Below are positions 18,555 through 27,039 of a stretch of DNA of 64,000 nt, one piece after another. Numbering within the stretch: the first letter of the stretch is position 1; each line of letters opens with the position of its first letter. Both the position numbers and the translations under genes were made by a program. The DNA is from a candidate division BRC1 bacterium HGW-BRC1-1 (GTDB lineage Bacteria; Sumerlaeota; Sumerlaeia; Sumerlaeales; Sumerlaeaceae), in the NCBI GenBank assembly GCA_002842095.1, contig PHCB01000009.1, positions 133,468 through 197,467 on the forward strand, read 5' to 3'. Under the pieces are notes generated by a model, which saw only the letters and a list, made by a program, of their open reading frames with translations, was not told where the DNA came from and searched no databases.

Positions 18555-18578
18555 AAGGGTGATTCACGAATCGCCCTT
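18555..18578. repeat. Short palindrome AAGGGTGATT-CACG-AATCGCCCTT
   Basis: Ten-base arms around a CACG loop with one G-T mismatch, matching the widespread GGGCGATTCGTGAATCGCCC dispersed palindrome. It lies between convergent glnS and the ABC permease and could fold as a terminator-like hairpin, but it has no T-run. Confidence 0.6.
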
Positions 18579-18657
18579 CTAGCGCAGAGCAGGAACACCA
18601 TTCCGCTCCCGAAATGCCAGATACCTCACTGCAACCAGCGAGGGTGCCGGTCCCATA

Positions 18658-20346
18658 TCAAGCGTCCTCATCCACCTCTACACTCAGGAGGTTTTCCACC
18701 GCGCCGCGAGGTGGGGCTGGGCTGTTTATTTGCCAGCCGGTGCGGTGGGCATGCCACATCACCAACGGCAGCAACACGACCCCCATATAAACAGCCAGCA
18801 TCGCCGCCAGGTACCCCGCTTGTTTCGCAAACTTTGCAGGATCATCAACCGCAACAAGGACGGCCACGCCCCCAAGCATCGCCAGCACCAACACCGTCAT
18901 TAATGCTGTCAGGCCCGCCACACGTCTCAAGTCCTTCTCATGCAGGCTCAACCATTGGATGCCATTATAGATAAAATACGTCTCGGCATACAATGCGACC
19001 ATGACAAAGAACAACCACCACGGCCCCGCCCCGGCGGCGGTGGTAGCGAGGGCAACCGCTACGTTTACCCCCACAAGTTGCCGTCCACTCTTACGAAATT
19101 GCTGACGCACCAAAACAGGCCATCGGCCCGGCAGACAGTGCGCCTCAAAACCCGGCGCCTGAACCAGACCCACGGGAATGAAAATCCACAGCAAACCGAA
19201 GCTGCGCACCAGTATTAAAAATCTGTCCCAGGTGAGGTATCCCTCAAAATACATCCCGATCAGAACTCCACAAAAGACCACCAGCATGACAGTTAGCCAG
19301 TGCTTCGCCACAACCGGGCTATCGTTTTCCAACACCGCTTCGGGGGTGGCCCCCTCCATGTAAGACTCATCCCCCTGCTTCAGTTGTTCAAAGGTGGGCG
19401 CTTCGTCGTTTTCCTTCCCGTCGTCTGCGCCCTCGACATCGTCTCTCCGTGCCTGGTCCACCGCACCTATTCGACCGAGATAAGTCGAAGACGGGCGGTC
19501 CGCTTGAAACGCATCGAACTCCGCGGTTTCCAATTCACGGATGGGTGCACGCAGAGTGCGCCACACCGACACCGCAGCGGCCACCGCCCCGGCAACCAAA
19601 ACTCCCTGCAGCGCCAGAGGCATCCACGGTGGAGCATCGCCCAATTGCAACCGCCAGATGGAGCCAATGGGGCTGATGAAGAAGTAAGCAACTTCAGCCA
19701 GAGGATTACTGCCGAGGGGGCGCTCGATGAAAGTTTTCAGCCAGGCACCCGGATAAAACAGCATAACGAGAGCCACGCCGATCAAAAACAAACCGAGACA
19801 ACCAGTACGTTTCACAATCCATAACCATGCATGCCCCATTGCACGCAGAGCGAAAAGGGGAGCATCCCATGGCGCGGGATTGACTTGGTGGTTGATCCCA
19901 AGCAGCACCGCGGTCGCACACGCAATGAAGACCACGATGGCTTGCTCCACCGTCACATTGCCAAAATAAAAGAATCCCCAGGCCAGCGCCGAAGGCAAAA
20001 CAAGCGCATAGAGGGCCCACAAGGCCAAGTTAACGGGACTGAGCCAAATCTGTCGCCGCGGAATAACAGGCAGAACAAGCCAAGTCTGACTGACGAGATC
20101 CGTATTGTTACCACCCAATACACCCACCGCTACCATAAGAACGTACGGCAACAACAACGCGGGGCCATGGGTTAGTGTAAGAACCTTCATTAACGGAATT
20201 GATAATCCGAAGGTCAAAAGACCGCACAGTAAGGCAACCAGGCAATAGATGATAAAGACACCAACCCAGCGCAGTATCATCACTCGCACAGGTAGCCAGC
20301 CCAACTTCTGCGGCTTGCGGCGAGGCTCGACGCGCGGGGCGCTCAC
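18658..20346 (-). CDS. Large ABC-exporter permease subunit, copy lacking an intact ATPase
   Basis: About 562 residues, with helices grouped in two blocks and an approximately 110-residue hydrophilic loop rich in Asp/Glu between them. It is a paralog of the protein at 20559-22250: aligned segments include AEVAYFFISPIGSIWRLQ versus GEVVYFFINPIGSIWRIE, YMEGATPEAVLE versus YMENASPEAVMA, and HCLPGRWPVL versus HCLPGRWTTL. The likely start is GTG at 20346, overlapping the TGA of the ATPase remnant as GTGA, the same arrangement as in the intact cassette. The ORF looks intact, so it may use the neighbouring ATPase. Substrate unknown; the ABC assignment rests on the intact neighbour. Confidence 0.7.
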   Translation of the reverse strand: MSAPRVEPRRKPQKLGWLPVRVMILRWVGVFIIYCLVALLCGLLTFGLSIPLMKVLTLTHGPALLLPYVLMVAVGVLGGNNTDLVSQTWLVLPVIPRRQIWLSPVNLALWALYALVLPSALAWGFFYFGNVTVEQAIVVFIACATAVLLGINHQVNPAPWDAPLFALRAMGHAWLWIVKRTGCLGLFLIGVALVMLFYPGAWLKTFIERPLGSNPLAEVAYFFISPIGSIWRLQLGDAPPWMPLALQGVLVAGAVAAAVSVWRTLRAPIRELETAEFDAFQADRPSSTYLGRIGAVDQARRDDVEGADDGKENDEAPTFEQLKQGDESYMEGATPEAVLENDSPVVAKHWLTVMLVVFCGVLIGMYFEGYLTWDRFLILVRSFGLLWIFIPVGLVQAPGFEAHCLPGRWPVLVRQQFRKSGRQLVGVNVAVALATTAAGAGPWWLFFVMVALYAETYFIYNGIQWLSLHEKDLRRVAGLTALMTVLVLAMLGGVAVLVAVDDPAKFAKQAGYLAAMLAVYMGVVLLPLVMWHAHRTGWQINSPAPPRGAVENLLSVEVDEDA

Positions 20347-20444
20347 TGCGGTGCGTCCAGTCGGACGAGTTTCGTGCAGGCGCGCATGTCCCCGCACTTG
20401 TGCGAAGTCTTCATCGCCTCAAGAATCATTTCCGCACCAAGCAT
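20343..20444 (-). pseudogene. ABC-transporter ATPase remnant (in-frame internal deletion)
   Basis: A 33-codon ORF MLGAEMILEAMKTSHK...TKLVRLDAPQ. Its first 50 bases, including the Shine-Dalgarno region GGAAGGGGAGG, match the start of the intact ATPase at 23014 at about 41 of 50 positions. Its last 42 bases, through the stop codon, match the end of that ATPase at 34 of 42 positions. About 222 codons, including all nucleotide-binding motifs, are missing between the two. The frame remains open and the stop still overlaps the permease GTG. This is read directly by aligning the two loci by eye. Confidence 0.8.
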
Positions 20445-20510
20445 GAACCTCCCCTTCCTTGAATCAGAGGGTTAACTGCCAGAGAAACAGCCTCGACCAA
20501 TTTCCATCTT

Positions 20511-20557
20511 TGGCTTTTCTTTGTGTCTTTGTGTCAAAGTTTTGGCTTTGGCTTTAG
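20511..20557 (+). repeat. Family A dispersed repeat between the two ABC cassettes
   Basis: TGGCTTTTCTTTGTGTCTTTG followed by TGTCAAAGTTTTGGCTTTGGC. It lies between the stop of the upstream permease (20559) and the ATPase remnant. The intact cassette likewise has a family A copy just upstream, in the other orientation. Confidence 0.8.
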
Positions 20558-20558
20558 C

Positions 20559-22250
20559 CTACGAGATAAGGGGTTCCTGCGCCTTGTTTGTGCTGCCCGG
20601 TTTAAGCGCGGGAGCGTTCATTTGCCAGCCCGTGAGGCGGCCTTGTCTGAGGCATAGCGGCAGCAAGACTGCGGCGATGTAAACGCCCACCAGAAGCACA
20701 ATACCCATCAAGATTGCCTCAAAAGAGCCGAGTCTTTTATTTTCATTAAGTAAGATCAACACAGCCTCAGCACCCAGAATGCCAATCACCCCCGACGAAA
20801 CCGCGAAGTACCCCTCGGGTCTGTTCAACTTGCTTTCGTGCAGCATCAACCACTTAAACCCCAATGCGATGAGACTCGCTTCTAACAATAAAGCAAAGTA
20901 CACAAAGAAAACCCACCACGACGGGCGAAACACAACCGTAGCCGCCGCCGCAATCGCGATGTGCGCGCCCATCAATTCCCAGCCGGACACTCGCAGTTGT
21001 TCTCGCAACAGGGTCGTCCAGCGGCCTGGTAGACAGTGTGCAAAAGGCATCGGTCGTAAAAATATTAAACATGAGAAACAGCCCCAAATCACATAAGTCT
21101 GGAGCATCACCTGTGCAGCTGACTTCCAGTTAAATCCTTTATCCTGATATTCAAACCAGCCCATAACCCCAGCCATGGCAAGTATCATCAAAATCAACAT
21201 GCGCGTTCGCAGCGGAAACGCGCGAGCCATCACCGCCTCGGGCGAGGCATTCTCCATGTAAGACGTCTTGGTCTTCTTTTCCAGCGCATCCAGTGTCGAG
21301 TCACCCCCGCCGGTGGTTGCGCTCTGCCTGGCATCATCGCCTGAGCCATCTCTCGCAGTGTCCATCCCACCGAGGTGGCCAAGGTAAGTTGCGGCGGGAA
21401 GACCCTTCTGAAACGCTTCGTATTCCGATCGCTCCAGAATCTCCATCGGTTGCCGCAGGGTATGAACGATGGAAAAATAAGCTGCCACTGCTGCTGCCAA
21501 AAGCACACCCGTGAGACCCAGCGCGACCCAGGGGAAATGCCCCGATTCTATCCGCCAAATGGACCCGATGGGGTTGATAAAAAAATACACAACTTCGCCA
21601 AAGGGATGGGTACCCGCTGCGGAGTTGAAAAAGCCCAACTCTACCCGGTTCATGTTAAAAATTAGTACGAACAACCACATAAACGGCACCAAAAGCCTCA
21701 TGGGCTTCTTATTGACCGCCCACTTGAATAGCGGGTAAGCGCCTGAACGCAGACAGAAAAAAGGGATGTCCCATGGGGCGGGTTTCAACATGTGGCTGAG
21801 TGTTAAAAGTGCAGAAGTGACACAGCCCAAACAAACGAAGATAGCTTGCAATAGAGTTAACTGGGCGAAATTATAAAGCGTTAATGAGATTGCAACAAAA
21901 GGAAAACCGATTGCATACGTACCAAGCAAGACCCGGTCATAAGTCCGCGATAATATAAATCTGCGGGGAGAAACAGGAAGAGCCAGCCCTGTTTCCTCAA
22001 GGCGCTGGCGGACCCTGTTAAGATGCCAGATCACAATCAGCGCTGAAAAATACGGAAACATCCCTATAACCTGATCAACCGGCATCAGTTTTCCCAGCGG
22101 TAGAAATAAGACTAATCCCGCATAGAAGAATATTATGCTCCACCCGATCTGGGCGAAGAATTCGCGCAGAACATAGCGTTGCCGGGCCCACTCTTCGACC
22201 CGGTCGAGGAGAAGCAAGTTAGCCCGCTTATCCGACGGAACTGTTCTCAC
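20559..22250 (-). CDS. Large ABC-exporter permease subunit
   Basis: About 563 residues, two multi-helix membrane blocks separated by a hydrophilic loop with a Gly/Asp/Thr-rich segment. The GTG start at 22250 overlaps the ATPase stop codon as GTGA, so ATPase and permease are coupled. The longer track start (22778) is a frame shadow over the ATPase gene. It has the ABC-2-type layout but no family name that I recognise; its paralog lies immediately downstream. The role as an exporter is inferred from the partner ATPase. Confidence 0.75.
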   Translation of the reverse strand: MRTVPSDKRANLLLLDRVEEWARQRYVLREFFAQIGWSIIFFYAGLVLFLPLGKLMPVDQVIGMFPYFSALIVIWHLNRVRQRLEETGLALPVSPRRFILSRTYDRVLLGTYAIGFPFVAISLTLYNFAQLTLLQAIFVCLGCVTSALLTLSHMLKPAPWDIPFFCLRSGAYPLFKWAVNKKPMRLLVPFMWLFVLIFNMNRVELGFFNSAAGTHPFGEVVYFFINPIGSIWRIESGHFPWVALGLTGVLLAAAVAAYFSIVHTLRQPMEILERSEYEAFQKGLPAATYLGHLGGMDTARDGSGDDARQSATTGGGDSTLDALEKKTKTSYMENASPEAVMARAFPLRTRMLILMILAMAGVMGWFEYQDKGFNWKSAAQVMLQTYVIWGCFSCLIFLRPMPFAHCLPGRWTTLLREQLRVSGWELMGAHIAIAAAATVVFRPSWWVFFVYFALLLEASLIALGFKWLMLHESKLNRPEGYFAVSSGVIGILGAEAVLILLNENKRLGSFEAILMGIVLLVGVYIAAVLLPLCLRQGRLTGWQMNAPALKPGSTNKAQEPLIS

Positions 22251-23014
22251 TCCGGCGCGTCCTGCCCGGCGAGTTTCATGAAGGCGCGGGTGAAGGCGCG
22301 CGGTTCGCCGGGGGAGATTCCCGCCTCGGCGATCAGCGAGTCGGGTTTGTCGCAGAAGCGCACACCGCCTTTGTCGAGGAGCAGCACGCGGTCGGCGGCT
22401 GTTTCGGCCTGGTCGAGCACCTGCGTGGAAAATACCGTGGCAGACCCGTGGCGCTCGGACGCCTCGGCGATCCAGCGGTAGAGCACCTCCATGCCGGCAG
22501 GGTCGATGCCCCACGCGAACGGCTCGTCGAGGATGCGCAGTTCCACCTCGGGCAGAAACGCGGCGATCAGCCCCGCCTTGCGCACCTGACCCAGCGACAG
22601 TTTCTCCCACACGCGCCCGAGCTGCCCCATGTAGTCGAGCTGCGGGCAGAGTTCCTCCAGCCGCGCGTGGAACGTGGCCTTGGGCAGGCCGTAGATCTGC
22701 GCGATAAACCGCAGGTATTCGTAGGGCGTGGCCTGTCCGCCATAGGGAAACGTGACCGGCAGAAAAAACGACCGGCACCGGATGGCAAAATTGTCACGCC
22801 AGCGATGGAGGCCGAACACATGGATGTCGCCCGTGGTGGGGTAGAGCGCGCCCGCCATCATGGTGAGCAGCGTCGTCTTGCCCGCACCGTTCAAGCCGGT
22901 CACGGTAAGCACCTCGCCGGCCCGCAGGTCCAGGTCCATCGGCAACACCGCCTGCGTGCGCCAGAACTTGCGCGAGATACCCTTCGCCTCAAGAATCACT
23001 TCCGAAGAAACCAT
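22247..23014 (-). CDS. ABC transporter ATP-binding protein
   Basis: 255 residues. Walker A is GLNGAGKTTL, the signature is LSLGQVRK (third position Leu rather than Gly-Gly), and Walker B is LRILDEPFAWGID. The switch position that is normally His after the D-loop reads VFSTQVLDQAE, so it is Gln. The ATG at 23014 has AGGGGCGG just upstream and fits the family start; the track extension runs through a repeat. It powers the permease at 20559-22250 and possibly its orphan paralog. The Gln at the switch position could lower ATPase activity. Confidence 0.87.
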   Translation of the reverse strand: MVSSEVILEAKGISRKFWRTQAVLPMDLDLRAGEVLTVTGLNGAGKTTLLTMMAGALYPTTGDIHVFGLHRWRDNFAIRCRSFFLPVTFPYGGQATPYEYLRFIAQIYGLPKATFHARLEELCPQLDYMGQLGRVWEKLSLGQVRKAGLIAAFLPEVELRILDEPFAWGIDPAGMEVLYRWIAEASERHGSATVFSTQVLDQAETAADRVLLLDKGGVRFCDKPDSLIAEAGISPGEPRAFTRAFMKLAGQDAPE

Positions 23015-23043
23015 GAACCGCCCCTTCCGTGGGAGAACAAAAA

Positions 23044-23097
23044 AGCAGAAGCCAAATTTTGACGCAAAGATGCAAAGGACGCAAAGAAAAGCAGAAA
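23044..23097 (-). repeat. Family A dispersed repeat upstream of ABC ATPase
   Basis: GCAGAAGCCAAATTTTGACG then CAAAGATGCAAAGGACGCAAAG and AAAAGCAG, in reverse orientation relative to the copies at 10704 and 27379. Confidence 0.8.
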
Positions 23098-23302
23098 CAT
23101 GAGTGCCCTGATTGGAGGGCAATTAAGTTTACCCATTCTCTGAAAAGATTTATGTCAAGACATTGGCATGTCCTTTTCACGTTTCCTCGAGGAGGGAGTG
23201 GTTGCGCATACATAGAGAGGCAAAAAAAACGAAAACCTAATCTCACTGCAGAGGCACGGGGTCCAGACGGGAATACAATCTCAGGGCGGGCGTTTTGGAG
23301 GC

Positions 23303-23350
23303 TTGCACACCGGTTGCACACCGGTTGCACACCGGTCGCACACCGGTCGC
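23303..23350 (-). repeat. 11-bp tandem repeat, unit TTGCACACCGG
   Basis: Four consecutive 11-base units (three TTGCACACCGG and one TCGCACACCGG). The unit is the reverse complement of that at 7421-7473. Two inverted arrays 16 kb apart with identical period suggest a mobile or amplifying element rather than chance. Confidence 0.85.
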
Positions 23351-23558
23351 GATTCGACGAAAAAGTGGGGCACGATGCCGACTTGGAGAGGAGGCGGGAT
23401 TACTGAAGAATCCACGGCCGCTCCGGGCGTGATGTTTGCATGGATCCCATCACCTCCAATTGCAACGCGTTACCCCGACTTGCAGTTGAAAAAACCGTCA
23501 AAAGGACTCATCCTGTTGCGGAAACAGAAAAATCAGCAATTCCTTTGTGGAAAAGTTT

Positions 23559-24044
23559 TTACGGCTTTTCGGCTTTGTTTTCCTTCACGGCTTCCAGCGC
23601 TCCGGCCATGGCGGGGCGGACGTTTAACAGGGTATCCGTCACGCGTTCCATGGGGGATTGTTTCTCGTCGGACCCCGCCACGCTTCGGGCGCGCAGGTCG
23701 TCTTGCATGCGGCGGGCGGCTTCTTCCGAGGGTTGCGTGCGCGGGACCACGGCCAGCGCCGCCATGGGTGCCGTCATGGTTTCTTCGCGCGACTCCACCA
23801 TGCCCAACTGTTTCACGGCGTACTCGCGCAACTGGTCGGGGCCGCACAGTTTTTCGTTTTCCAGTTCCAGCGTCGTGAGGCGCTGGAACAAATCGCGGGT
23901 CTGGGTTTGCAACTGGCGGTGCGCCAGCTTCTGGTCGTTGACGGCAAAGCGCAGCGACACGTGGCCCACGCCCAGCCCGGCCGCGAGAACGGCCACCACC
24001 ACGCCATAGATCACGCGGTTTGGCGTCAGCGAGACCGACGGCAT
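23559..24044 (-). CDS. FtsL/DivIC-like small membrane coiled-coil protein
   Basis: About 161 residues from MPSVSLTPNR. One membrane helix (VIYGVVVAVLAAGLGVGHV) is followed by a coiled coil with QLQTQTRDLFQRLTTLELEN, then a REYAVKQLGMVE segment. The pattern helix, coiled coil, lengthened A-x-x-LGM(V/I) is typical of FtsL/DivIC division proteins, which act in the periplasm with FtsB/FtsQ. No mraW, ftsI or mur genes are nearby, so this is a structural call. An alternative start at 24134 (MHALGILLK), preceded by GGAG, would add 30 residues. Confidence 0.5.
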   Translation of the reverse strand: MPSVSLTPNRVIYGVVVAVLAAGLGVGHVSLRFAVNDQKLAHRQLQTQTRDLFQRLTTLELENEKLCGPDQLREYAVKQLGMVESREETMTAPMAALAVVPRTQPSEEAARRMQDDLRARSVAGSDEKQSPMERVTDTLLNVRPAMAGALEAVKENKAEKP

Positions 24045-24134
24045 GACCGGCGTTGAGCACAGCGTAATGCGGGGAGACCCGCGCCTCCCACCCTGTTCCG
24101 TAAACATTTTCAGTAAGATGCCTAAGGCGTGCAT

Positions 24135-24633
24135 CTCATCCCGCTCCGAGAACATGATAGCGCACACAAATCCACGAAACCGAAAAAGTGGCACGGGCGA
24201 GGAAAGGAGAGGAGCAGGAACTTGAAACCTCGCTGCGCGGGAGAGGGGACCCGTGCCACACCGGTGTCGCGGATTACCACCCCCGCCCAAAAAAGCGGGG
24301 GCAGCCGCGAAACTATTTAGTCATGCAAACTCGTGAGAGGGTGCGATGTCCAACCTGAAAGTGAGCCGCAAATGCCCACGCGGAAGGAGGCGCCATTCAC
24401 AACCCGCCGCGGGTGAAGAACCCCCGCAGGGCTCTGCGCCCTCGGCCCCATGATGCCTCGACCTCCGCACAGCCCGGCAGAGGGGGAAGCATCAACGGGT
24501 CGACGGCGCGCGTACACGCCATGCCGCTTCCACGGGGGTCGCCTGACGACTCCCGGATCAACCCGCCCTGCGTGCCGCCCCGCGGTGCGGGGGGACCAGA
24601 ACCGGCCTGCTGCTTTACAACGTCAAACTTGCA
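24135..24633. other. Intergenic region downstream of nrdJ
   Basis: About 500 bases between the nrdJ stop and the FtsL-like gene. Apart from the two GC-rich hairpins near 24188-24302, nothing coding was seen. The GC hairpin at 24282 could end nrdJ transcription but has no T-run. Confidence 0.5.
24188..24259. repeat. Inverted repeat GTGGCACGGG ... CCCGTGCCAC
   Basis: Perfect 10-base arms at 24188-24197 and 24250-24259 with a 52-base interior. GTGGCACGGG/CCCGTGCCAC pairs are common as dispersed hairpins in environmental genomes. A second GC hairpin (CCCCCGC...GCGGGGG) follows at 24282-24302. Confidence 0.5.
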
Positions 24634-27009
24634 TCAACCGCACTTGCTGAAACCGCAGGAACGGCACGTCATGCAGCCTTCTGCCATCTCCAGGTTGCTG
24701 CCGCACTCGGGGCACGCCGGGGTGGAACGCCCGCTGCTGATGGTCGGGCCCGTTGCCTTACCCTCGATTACCAGCTTCACGCCCGACGAGGCCATGCCGG
24801 ACGATGCCGTGAGATGCAGCGGCACGTGGGCGCCGTTGTCGGCGACCAGCGTAAGGCGTCCGCTGGCGGCCAGGCCAGCCAGACTGGCGGCGTCGCCTTC
24901 CACGCGGTAACGTTTCACCAGCGGGTCGTTGGTGGCGCTACCCACGGCCACGCCACCGGCGCTGATACCCACCGAGGCTCCGCCCACCGTGAGGCGCAAA
25001 CCCGTGGGGGTAAGCTCGGCCGCCGAAACGCTGTGGCCACCGTTGCCGTTACCATTGGCGGCCTTGCTGTTGCCGTTGCCATTGCCGTTACCGTTCGATT
25101 TAACCACAGCCGATGCCTCAACCTTGGACTCTTCCTTCTTGCCCGAGCCAAGGTTCAGCACCTGGATGTCGCGCGATCCGTCGCGGTAAATCGTGGTGCC
25201 TTTGCAGCCCTTCTTGTAGGCGAGGATGTAGACCTCGGCCACGTCGTCGCGGGTGGCGCTGTTGTTGAAGTTAACCGTCTTGCTGACCGCATTCTCGCAA
25301 TGGCGCTGGAAGCCAGCCTGATGCTCAAGATGCCACAGGGGCGAAATGTCGTGGGAGGTGACGAAGACCTGGCGCACGTCCTCGGGCACATCGGCGATGG
25401 ACTCGACGCCGCCGTGCATCGCCACTTCCTGCATGAGAGTCTCGCTGAAGAACCCGCGGGCCCGGGCGACCTCCTCGAAGAAGGGGTGCGCCTCCACCAG
25501 CGTGGCGCCGTCGAGCACCTTGCGGTGGAAACAGAGCGCGAAGAGCGGTTCGATGCCACTGCTGCAGCCGGCGATAATCGAAATCGTACCCGTGGGGGCG
25601 ATCGTCGTCACGGTGGCGTTGCGGCGGGGGACGCCGTTGTTGTACCAGGCGTGGTCCGCATCGCAGAACGCCGATTGCGCATGGTTGCCGAAGGCACCGC
25701 GCTCGCGCGCCAGCTCCTCGGAAGCCCGCGCCGCGTGCTCGTTGATGAAACGCATCATGCGCTCGCCCAGCGCCACGGCCTCGTGGCTGCTGTAGGGGAT
25801 GCCCAGCATGTAGAGCAGATCGGCAAAGCCCATCACGCCCAGACCAATCTTGCGGTTGCCGTGCTTCACGATGTTCGTGATGGCCGGCAGCGGGAAATCC
25901 GACATCTCGATGACGTTATCGAGGAAGCGAATCGACAGCTCCACGCGGGCCGCCAGCTTCTCCCAGTCGATGACCCAGCAGGTGCCGTCGTGCATGGGGT
26001 TGCGCGAGGTGTAGCCGTCGGCGGTCAGTTCCACCGGGCCGGGGGTCTCACTCACCACTTCGCGGCGGGTCATCAGGGCCAGGTTCAGGCTGCCCAGGTT
26101 GCACGCCTCGTAGGGGAGCAGGGGTTGCTCGCCGCAGGGGTTCGTGCTTTCCATGGGGCCGACCTGGGGGGTCGGGTTGTCGCGGTTGATGCGGTCGATG
26201 AAAACGATGCCGGGATCCCCGTTGCGCCAGGCGTTGTCGACCATCTTGTCGAACACCTCGCGGGCGTTGAGCGTGCCAACCACCAGACCATTCTTCGGGT
26301 TCACGAGGTCGTAATCGCTTTCCGCAAGCACGGCCTCCATGAACTTCTCGGTCAGGGCGACGGAAATATTGAAGTTGGTGACCGACGTCATGTCGGCCTT
26401 GCACTCGATAAACTCAAGAATATCAGGGTGATCCACGCGCAGGATGCCCATGTTGGCTCCGCGACGGGTGCCGCCCTGCTTCACAGCCTCGGTGGCGGCG
26501 TTGAAAACTTTCATGAAGGAGACGGGGCCGCTGCTGATGCCCTTGGTGCTGCGCACGCGGTCGTTCTTGGGGCGCAGGCGCGAGAAGGCAAAACCAGTAC
26601 CGCCGCCGGTCTTATGGATAATCGCGGCATGCTTCACCGCGTCAAAAATAGAGTCGATGGCATCCTCAACAGGAATAACAAAACAGGCGCTTAACTGCTG
26701 GGGACGGCCTTTACCAGCATTCATCAGGGTCGGGGAATTCGGCATGAACTCGCAGGACGCCATCAACTCGTAATACTGCTGTCGCACTTCTTCGAAACGA
26801 GCACGGTCAGCATTGAAATTCAACTCGCCCTCGGCGATGTTCGACGCGACACGCCACACCAACTCGGTGGGCGTCTCTATCGGTTCCCCGGAATCATTTT
26901 TGATCAGGTAGCGTTTCTCGAGAACGGTAACGGCATTCGGACTGAAAGAGGGCTCGGGAATGGACGACACGTCTGGACGCGTCGAATTGTGGATGGTCTG
27001 CACCGACAT
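24634..27009 (-). CDS. nrdJ: Adenosylcobalamin-dependent ribonucleotide reductase (class II)
   Basis: A 791-residue class II reductase that makes deoxyribonucleotides without oxygen dependence, using a cobalamin-generated thiyl radical. Visible: PNSPTLMNAG, LSACFVIP (first redox Cys), KTGGGTGFAFSRLRP, STNPCGEQPLLPYEACNLGS (radical Cys and general-base Glu in NPCGEQ) and ATVTTIAPTGTISIIAG. The C-terminus has a zinc-ribbon-like pair of CPEC and CMTCRSCG that supplies reducing thiols. A low-complexity Asn/Gly linker (NGNGNGNGNS) at about residues 640-660 separates the core from a unique C-terminal extension. GGAG lies nine bases before the ATG. Three 11-bp direct repeats lie upstream. Confidence 0.95.
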   Translation of the reverse strand: MSVQTIHNSTRPDVSSIPEPSFSPNAVTVLEKRYLIKNDSGEPIETPTELVWRVASNIAEGELNFNADRARFEEVRQQYYELMASCEFMPNSPTLMNAGKGRPQQLSACFVIPVEDAIDSIFDAVKHAAIIHKTGGGTGFAFSRLRPKNDRVRSTKGISSGPVSFMKVFNAATEAVKQGGTRRGANMGILRVDHPDILEFIECKADMTSVTNFNISVALTEKFMEAVLAESDYDLVNPKNGLVVGTLNAREVFDKMVDNAWRNGDPGIVFIDRINRDNPTPQVGPMESTNPCGEQPLLPYEACNLGSLNLALMTRREVVSETPGPVELTADGYTSRNPMHDGTCWVIDWEKLAARVELSIRFLDNVIEMSDFPLPAITNIVKHGNRKIGLGVMGFADLLYMLGIPYSSHEAVALGERMMRFINEHAARASEELARERGAFGNHAQSAFCDADHAWYNNGVPRRNATVTTIAPTGTISIIAGCSSGIEPLFALCFHRKVLDGATLVEAHPFFEEVARARGFFSETLMQEVAMHGGVESIADVPEDVRQVFVTSHDISPLWHLEHQAGFQRHCENAVSKTVNFNNSATRDDVAEVYILAYKKGCKGTTIYRDGSRDIQVLNLGSGKKEESKVEASAVVKSNGNGNGNGNSKAANGNGNGGHSVSAAELTPTGLRLTVGGASVGISAGGVAVGSATNDPLVKRYRVEGDAASLAGLAASGRLTLVADNGAHVPLHLTASSGMASSGVKLVIEGKATGPTISSGRSTPACPECGSNLEMAEGCMTCRSCGFSKCG

Positions 27010-27039
27010 CTGGGTTTACTCCGGATATAATCGTTAAAG

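Larger units (their letters stand above)
23015..23558. other. Intergenic region with two repeat types
   Basis: About 540 bases between the ABC ATPase and the FtsL-like gene, both on the minus strand. It contains a family A repeat (23044-23097) and the second 11-bp tandem array (23303-23350). I see no gene; track ORFs here translate the repeats. Confidence 0.6.

Noticed and set aside
18555-18578. Palindrome as a rho-independent terminator for glnS
   Set aside because: No T-run follows; it fits a common dispersed palindrome better.
20559-22778. Extended 739-aa start of the ABC permease
   Set aside because: The first 176 codons lie out of frame over the ATPase; the GTGA overlap at 22250 is the convincing start.
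24814-26694. 626-aa plus-strand ORF opposite nrdJ
   Set aside because: Antisense shadow of nrdJ rich in His, Val and Ala.
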